From Smittia aterrima (taxonomy: Eukaryota; Arthropoda; Insecta; Diptera; Chironomidae): a stretch of DNA of 64,000 bases. The stretch lies in contig CP093829.1 in assembly GCA_033063855.1 (NCBI GenBank), positions 3,234,243 through 3,298,242 of the forward strand. Reading direction: 5' to 3'. This document shows positions 58,366 to 64,000 of the stretch, in pieces. The notes below the pieces were generated by a model, which was not told the DNA's origin, ran no database searches, and saw only the letters and a list, made by a program, of their open reading frames with translations. Each line of letters begins with the position of its first letter. Position 1 is the stretch's first letter. Both the position numbers and the translations under genes were made by a program.

Positions 58366-60750
58366 TTTTTCCACACGAAACTTTGCTAAACAAAAAGTGA
58401 ATAAAGACTAAACGATGATAATTTCTTTGGTTATGAAAGTGCGTAATCTAAGAATTTTTAGCTGATTATAACATGGCCGATGATAAGATAACAGAAAATA
58501 AAAGTTTTCATGTTTCCCGTTCGCGCTTTGTCTGTGGCATAAAAGTTTTGATAGCAACGAAGAAAGAAAACATTTTACTTTTTTGATTAAATCATTGAAA
58601 GCAAAGTTTATTAACTGAACTTCCAAGGAAAAAGCTAAAATTTTCTGACTTTTCCCTTCACTTCCTTGTCAGATGTCAATCGCCTCGTTCGAAATGATTT
58701 AACCTAAATTTGTTCAGTTAAACTTCAAGATAATTCTAACCCACCTCACCACTTTGACTCGGAGACAGGAAGAGCGACGGAAAGAGCTTTCAAATGCTTT
58801 ATAAATAAAATTCCTGAAACTTGAATGAGTCACAAACTCACAAAAAAAAAGAGAAATCTTATCTTCATTTCCTCTGAACATCCAAGTCTAACTTCCCTCG
58901 AGCATGAAATTCTTTGTGATGTTAAAGCTCAGGATGACAACGAATTTCGGATTATTCGCTAAACTTTTTATGTTCCATTAAGAGTCACTGTATTCATGAA
59001 ACTGACTTGAATGTCCTCGGTCAAGCACAAAGGAAGCCATCGCTCGACGCAATAAATCTCTTAAATGACCCTTTGATTAGCATGATGATTGTGGCGTTTT
59101 CGGAAGCTTTCCTATTCAGAAACTCGGAGCAGTAAATCAGAGATGGAAAGTCCCCGGTCATGGATTTAAAGCAATAATCCTCCTGCACGTCTCTTTGAGG
59201 TTTAACCATAAACTCAATGATATATCGACCCTGATGTCATCAAATATTTACATTCATTACGGTTTGATGTCGTAGCTTTCAAGCGATAAGTTCATAAGAA
59301 GGAGCAGCAGCGGCAGCTTTTAATGATGCTTGAACCAGCATAAAAGTTTTTACTCTTGTCGTTGCTCATTAAATTGAAGAAGAATTTGATACATTTCGAG
59401 AGAGAGCGAGAGGCATGGAAACTTTGGCTTTTCCTTGCTCAGCGAAATTCAGTTTTAATTAATATCAAAAAATAGGACGAGAAAATTAATCTTGACGGCG
59501 GGAATGTCGAGATGAGAATTGTTTATGACAAAGCTTTCGACGACATTAAAGCCGAGCATTGTTTCTCGATCAAAAGCTTAAGCAAAGAAGAATTCTGCGA
59601 CAAAATCGTTTCTCAATTTACTTGAGCGACGTGTAATGCGAAGGCTGGAAATACTTTCATTCGTTTTGATTCATCCACCTCGTCAGAACTTTCAAAGAAA
59701 ATGATACTTTTGAAATACGAATCGTTCACACGACAGACAAAGCAAATTGTTGAGAGAAATTAAAGTTCGTCAAATTCCTAAAGAGCGAACATTTGTTTAA
59801 TTACAGTTTTCAGGGCTTGGAATGGTTCTCAGAAATTATTTACAAATTAAGACTTTGAATCTTCTCGGAAACAACTCCAAACACAGGCACGCTTACATTT
59901 AAATTAATAATGTCTTAGTCGAGACTTCTTTCTGCCAACTTGTTGAAGCTAATTTGGATATTTAGGCTTCCTCTTGAGTTCCAAAAAGAAAAACAGAATT
60001 TGATTGCCACAGAATTTCTTTTTGTTTGTCTTTTACTTTCCTTGAAGAAGTTTGAGATCTGAATGTGTCCGAAATTAAAATTTCATTTAAATTTCCTTTG
60101 AAGTAAAAGAAAACAATATTTTTGTAGCTCTTGGAATGTCAGTCAAGAGCAGAGAAAGACATAAACTCTCTGAAGACCTAGGACAGGTTTTTCATTTGCA
60201 AATGCGAAAAGTGGGAAAAGTTTAATAAAGCTTGCAAGCTGTTGCGTTTGACGCTCAGATTCGTTAGTGTCTCGCGAGTTCCAACTTCAATCAAGAGCTG
60301 CTGTTGTCAATTACCAATGGTACGTAAAGTAGATTCGCGCAGGAATTATTAAGAAAGTGAGGTGAAGTGTCATCAAGTGAAATTTCTATCTAATGCAAAA
60401 GTTTTTCTTTTCGCCGCGTTACGTAACCTTCAAACTCTTTTAGTTGAACTTTACCACCAGCCAACAAAGAAAGTTTTCATAAATCATTGGAACTTGGATC
60501 GTAGAACTTCCCTAATTGCAAAAGTTTCGATTGAATTACGAATTTTCCGTCGCACAATCTTGAAATTATTTCCCGTAACGAGTCAAACTCGTTTTCAAAC
60601 TCATAAGCAAGTAAATTGCATAATCGTCGAGTGAAATGCTCTCGTGATGATTACCGCATGCACTTACACTTTCGCATTGCTTCTCACTTCGAAGCACACG
60701 GACTAATGAGTTTTCTTTTCTATCTCTCTCACTTGTCTCTTGATAGCAAA
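58366..60750. other. Intergenic, no supported gene
   Basis: About 2.4 kb between the divergent serine protease homologue and P450 genes, holding both promoters. Short open frames only. A frame open upstream of the P450 start (from 60616) has Met codons, but the protein it would add is not typical of P450 N-termini. Confidence 0.55.
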
Positions 60751-62433
60751 ATGTTGGTCTTCCTAATTGTTTTCGTGGTTCTGTGTCTCTTGGTGCTTGA
60801 CATGAAAAAGCCAAAGAATTTTCCGAAGGGCCCGATGTGGTTTCCCATTGTCGGAAGTGCATTAAGCGTTGTAAAGAGTCGAAACAAAACTGGAATGCTC
60901 GTTAAAGGAATAAAGAAATTATCCGAGAATATTTCCGGTGCAAAAGATGTAATTGGATTCAAGATCGGAAAGGACAAAGTTGTATTCACGATCTCGACAG
61001 AGGCGACAGTAGAAAGTCTTCTAAATCAAGACTTAGACGGGCGTCCCAAAGGCATGCTGTACGAAACAAGAACATGGAACTTGAGGCGTGGACTTACGTT
61101 AACGGATGGAGGTTGAGTATTATATTTAAGGAATTTTTCAATCATTTTGTCAATCATTCTCTCTCCCATCAGATTTCTGGAAAAAACAACGTCGCTTCGT
61201 TGTGAAACACTTGAAGAATTTTGGCTACGCTCGGGAAGGAATGCGAAAAATCTGTGAAAACGAAGCGGAATTTTGCTTAAACGATATTAGGAAGCTCATC
61301 GCTGGTAACGATGGAAAATCTGTGACAATATCCATGCCTGATCACTTTTGTATCTACATCCTGAACTCTCTCTGGCTGTTGATGGCCGGCATCAGATACG
61401 ACGAGGACAACAAGGATTTAGATGTTCTCAAACGTCTGTTGCACGATTTGTTCAAAAGCATTGACATGATGGGAGCTCTCTTCTCTCACTTTCCCTTCCT
61501 ACGATTCATCGCTCCCGAAGCTTCAGGATACAAAAACTTTGTTTCATATCATAAAAAGTTTCATGCGTAAGTCTTAACTTAATTGTTTAAGGAACGTGAT
61601 TTATTTCTTTCTCTTCTTTTAGGTTCATTCGAGAAGAATTGGAAAACCATAAGAAAACTTTTCGACCATCAGACGAGCCTCGTGATCTAATTGACGCTTA
61701 TCTGAAAGTTCTTTATTCGGGTGATGAAGATGGAAAAGTTGATAGTTCGTTTAGCGAGCTACAGTTGCAGGCTGTTTGCCTTGATATGTTCATGGCAGGA
61801 ACCGAGACGACCAACAAATCAATGAACTTCATGTTCCTTAATCTCATTCGAAATCCTGAACTCCAACAGAAAGCGAGACAGGAAATCGATGGAGTTATCG
61901 GAAGGAATCGACTGCCGACACTTAACGATCGAACAAAGTGAGATGAGGAATTTTCATTTGAAGTTTTAAGTTTAATGAGTTTTCGTTTAAGTTTGCCCTT
62001 TTGCGAAGCTGTCGTCATGGAATCAATTCGAACATTTATGTCTCTCACGTGCGGAATTGCTCATCGCGCTTTGAAGAACACGACTCTTTGTGGTTACGAC
62101 ATTCCAGAAGACACGATGGTCATTTCGATGTTCTTAGGCAATTGCTCAGATCCAAGAATTATCAAGAATCCTTTCACGTTCGACCCGAATAATTTCCTCG
62201 ATGAAAACGGAAAACTTTCGATCCCCGAGAATTATTATCCATTCGGCACTGGCAGACATCGATGCATCGCCGACGTCCTCGCGAAAAGTAATTTGTTTAT
62301 GGTGTGCACGACAATCCTTCAGAACTTTTATCTCGAAATTCCTGCTGATCATCCAACTCCCTCAAATGTCCCGGTCGATGGAGCAACTCCAACTGTTCAA
62401 CAATATAAAGCAAAAATAATTCTTCGTAATTAG
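60751..62433 (+). CDS. Cytochrome P450, CYP2 clan (CYP303/304/305-like)
   Basis: Membrane-bound haem monooxygenase of 503 residues. Exons: 60751-61111, 61173-61566, 61623-61937 and 61992-62433, all joined in frame. The chosen Met begins a membrane anchor (MLVFLIVFVVLCLLVLDM) followed by the proline hinge (PKNFPKGPMWFPIVGSAL). The C-helix has FWKKQRRFVVKHLKNFG. The I-helix has MFMAGTETTNKSM, the oxygen-binding motif. The K-helix ExxR is in VVMESIRTF. The haem-binding loop is FGTGRHRCIADVLAK with Cys448; the Gly two residues after the Cys is Ala here. The RDLIDAYLKVL segment and general layout fit mitochondria-independent CYP2-clan insect families such as CYP303, 304 and 305, but I cannot name the family. 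Substrate unknown. Divergent from the serine protease homologue. Confidence 0.9.
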
Positions 62434-62455
62434 CTAATCGCGTGGAGAAAGGAGA

Positions 62456-62461
62456 AATAAA
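62456..62461 (+). terminator. Polyadenylation hexamer of the P450 gene
   Basis: AATAAA 22 bases after the P450 stop. Confidence 0.5.
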
Positions 62462-63804
62462 ACAAGAAATCTTTTTAGTTTAAAAATTCACAATTGCGTT
62501 TGCTTTTATTTTCAGCTCAGTTTTCTTTTGCTTGTCTATCAATTCCCATGGAGAGGAAAAAACCTTTTCTTCTGTTTTGTCAGGGGGAGCTTTAAAGTTC
62601 TACACTTAAGTGGATGTTGTTTAGAAACATTTATCTTAATATGTTTTGTCTCCTAAAACGATTTAAGCCAGTGTTGCTGGTAGAGCGGCAAGCGTTCGTG
62701 CTTATGTCGCTGGATTCGTTTTCCTCGGGTAAAAATATTCTCATCTAACTACACAAAGCCCAACAATAAGATCATCGTCAAACAACATTTTGGATTTAAA
62801 AAAATATTTTCGCTTAACGTTTACACAACAATCATCGCGTTGATAGGAGTAATAAATGATGGGGGAGGCCTTAAACGCTATCAGTAACTTGTTTCAGGGC
62901 GAGCACAAAAGGTTGAGAAACGCTGACAGGATAAATTAAAATGAAAAAGCTTTTAGGTAAATTGAGAATTAAAGTAATAAATTATTTTAGCTCTTTGTCA
63001 CCCGGGAATATCCGATTCACTTATTTCTTCTCCTCAGAGATTAAATTCTAAACATTTATTTGTCTTTAGCAAGTTCAAATACACAAGTCAAAAGGAGAGG
63101 CGATGATATTTTATTTGATCTACTTACACATTTATTAAGAACCACAATGTTTTATGCCTTTTATGCTTCGATATTTAGATTTACTCCAATTTATTGATTT
63201 TCGTTTCTCACTTTTTCTCGCCAATGAAAACCTTCGAGATTATTAAACTTCTATTTGGGAGCTTTGTCACTCGAAGTTTTGAGGGAGATTACGGCGTCTG
63301 TTAGTCGTCGTTCGCAACCTGAGGCTTACGAGATGTAAATTATGAGTTTGAGTTGGTAAGCTCGCGAGAATTCACTGTCTTACGTTGAATAAAATGAGAT
63401 TTCTTTTCTCGTTCACAATTTTTTTTGATAATCTCCTCAAATTCCTTCCTCTCACGTAATTTTTCAATCAATCATTTGGCGATTGTTCGTGTTCATCAAT
63501 TCACTTTATCACAGTTTTAATTTATGTTTACTTTATATAATCAACGGTGCTTTAACATTCTCCATGCAAGATTATTGTGTGATGCGATGAGTTTAAAATA
63601 ATCTTGAGTTATAAAATCTACGATCAAAGTATTTTGGATAACAGATCTGTGGCAATCTTTGGAGGATTTGCTGTTTAGGACATTTCTTTATTTGAGTGGT
63701 CAACTCGTGTTCTTGTCGTCTTGGAGAAAAATCTGTTTAAAAAAAGAAAGAAATCCCTCAGTTAAAGAGCTTTAATATTTAAAGAGCTTAAAGACACGAC
63801 ATAC
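62462..63804. other. Non-coding stretch, probably intron or 3' region of the next gene
   Basis: About 1.3 kb downstream of the P450, before the splice donor of the minus-strand exon at the window edge. I found no convincing exon continuing that gene. It may be the intron following that exon, with the next exon outside what I can recognise. Confidence 0.5.
62678..62724 (+). other. tRNA-promoter-like A and B box pair
   Basis: TGGTAGAGCGG (62678-62688) matches a polymerase III A box very well, and GGATTCGTTTTCC (62712-62724) is a poor B box at a plausible distance. A full tRNA cloverleaf cannot be drawn: the would-be anticodon loop has six bases and the acceptor ends do not pair. It could be a tRNA pseudogene, the head of a SINE, or chance. 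Confidence 0.2.
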
Positions 63805-64000
63805 CTCGCTCAAGATGACCCAATTCTCGCTCTCGCTGTGAACGTGCAGTCTCAGTTCTCTAAGCTTCCCAATTCGGCTATCAACTGTTCCCTCGGCAAC
63901 ACCAAATGGATTGAAGCTACCAACAATCAAATATCCGTCAGTAGTCGTGTTGTACTGTTGCCAAACAACAGACTCCTCGTTCAGCTGATCAGGCAAGACT
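63805..64000 (-). CDS. Partial exon of an unidentified protein, running off the window
   Basis: Minus-strand exon open from the window edge to a good donor (GAG|GTATGT), 65 codons in phase 0. The peptide includes SVVWQQYNTTTDGYLIVGSF, then GKLRELRLHVHSE and NWVILSE. Codon use is unlike the surrounding non-coding DNA, so I believe it is real. The ending RIGKL...ENWVILSE resembles the discoidin-like second domain of discoidin domain receptors (R.GR....L.FA..W.LISE), but the match is short and other extracellular beta-sandwich proteins are possible. The rest of the gene lies upstream of the window and possibly in the preceding 1.3 kb. Confidence 0.5.

Noticed and set aside
1..64000. CRISPR arrays, rRNA, intact tRNA genes, riboswitches, viral or transposase genes
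   Set aside because: None seen; the window is eukaryotic nuclear DNA and no such sequences were recognised by reading.

Overview
The window looks like a nuclear genome segment from an insect, most likely a lower (nematoceran) dipteran such as a midge. The basis is AT-rich DNA, compact multi-exon genes with GT-AG introns mostly of 50-75 bases, short 3' UTRs, and insect-typical families: plus-C odorant-binding protein, SmydA-type SET/MYND protein, a CYP2-clan P450, a serine protease homologue and a lepidopteran/dipteran-style DGAT1. The species is an inference; nothing in the sequence fixes it. There are no bacterial, viral, CRISPR or rRNA features.

Layout. Bases 1-20450 hold no gene I can support: a long AT-rich stretch, probably intergenic or intron, with a CA microsatellite and two weak exon candidates. 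A two-domain odorant-binding protein (minus, 20460-21584) is followed by another empty stretch to about 27 kb. From 27 to 44 kb the genes are tightly packed: SmydA-like SET/MYND protein (minus), DGAT1 (plus), BTB/zinc-finger protein (minus, convergent with DGAT1), two tandem papain-family cysteine proteases (minus), APC10 (plus, divergent from the proteases), a secreted protein of about 2015 residues (plus) and an RWDD2-like gene nested antisense inside its first intron. After about 5 kb without genes come three C-type-lectin-like genes (49.1-55.7 kb, plus). The first two are a recent tandem duplication and the third is a divergent one-domain relative. An inactive-looking serine protease homologue (minus), a cytochrome P450 (plus) and the edge of an unidentified gene (minus, running off the window) complete it.

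The exon models were assembled by hand: each join preserves frame, uses GT-AG sites and gives a total length divisible by three with a stop at the end. They are predictions without transcript support. There is no sign of one pathway uniting the genes. The secreted proteins (OBP, cysteine proteases, the giant repeat protein, lectins, serine protease homologue) suggest extracellular, digestive, eggshell or immune roles. DGAT1, APC10, RWDD2-like, SmydA-like and BTB-ZF are intracellular genes lying between them.

The points most worth a second look are the 2015-residue protein (two propeller-like ends around a long repeat array, two furin-like sites), the duplicated multi-CTLD genes with a disrupted and relic tail, three stop-free 60-base introns, the cysteine proteases with Tyr after the catalytic Cys, and the serine protease homologue that has lost His and Ser.
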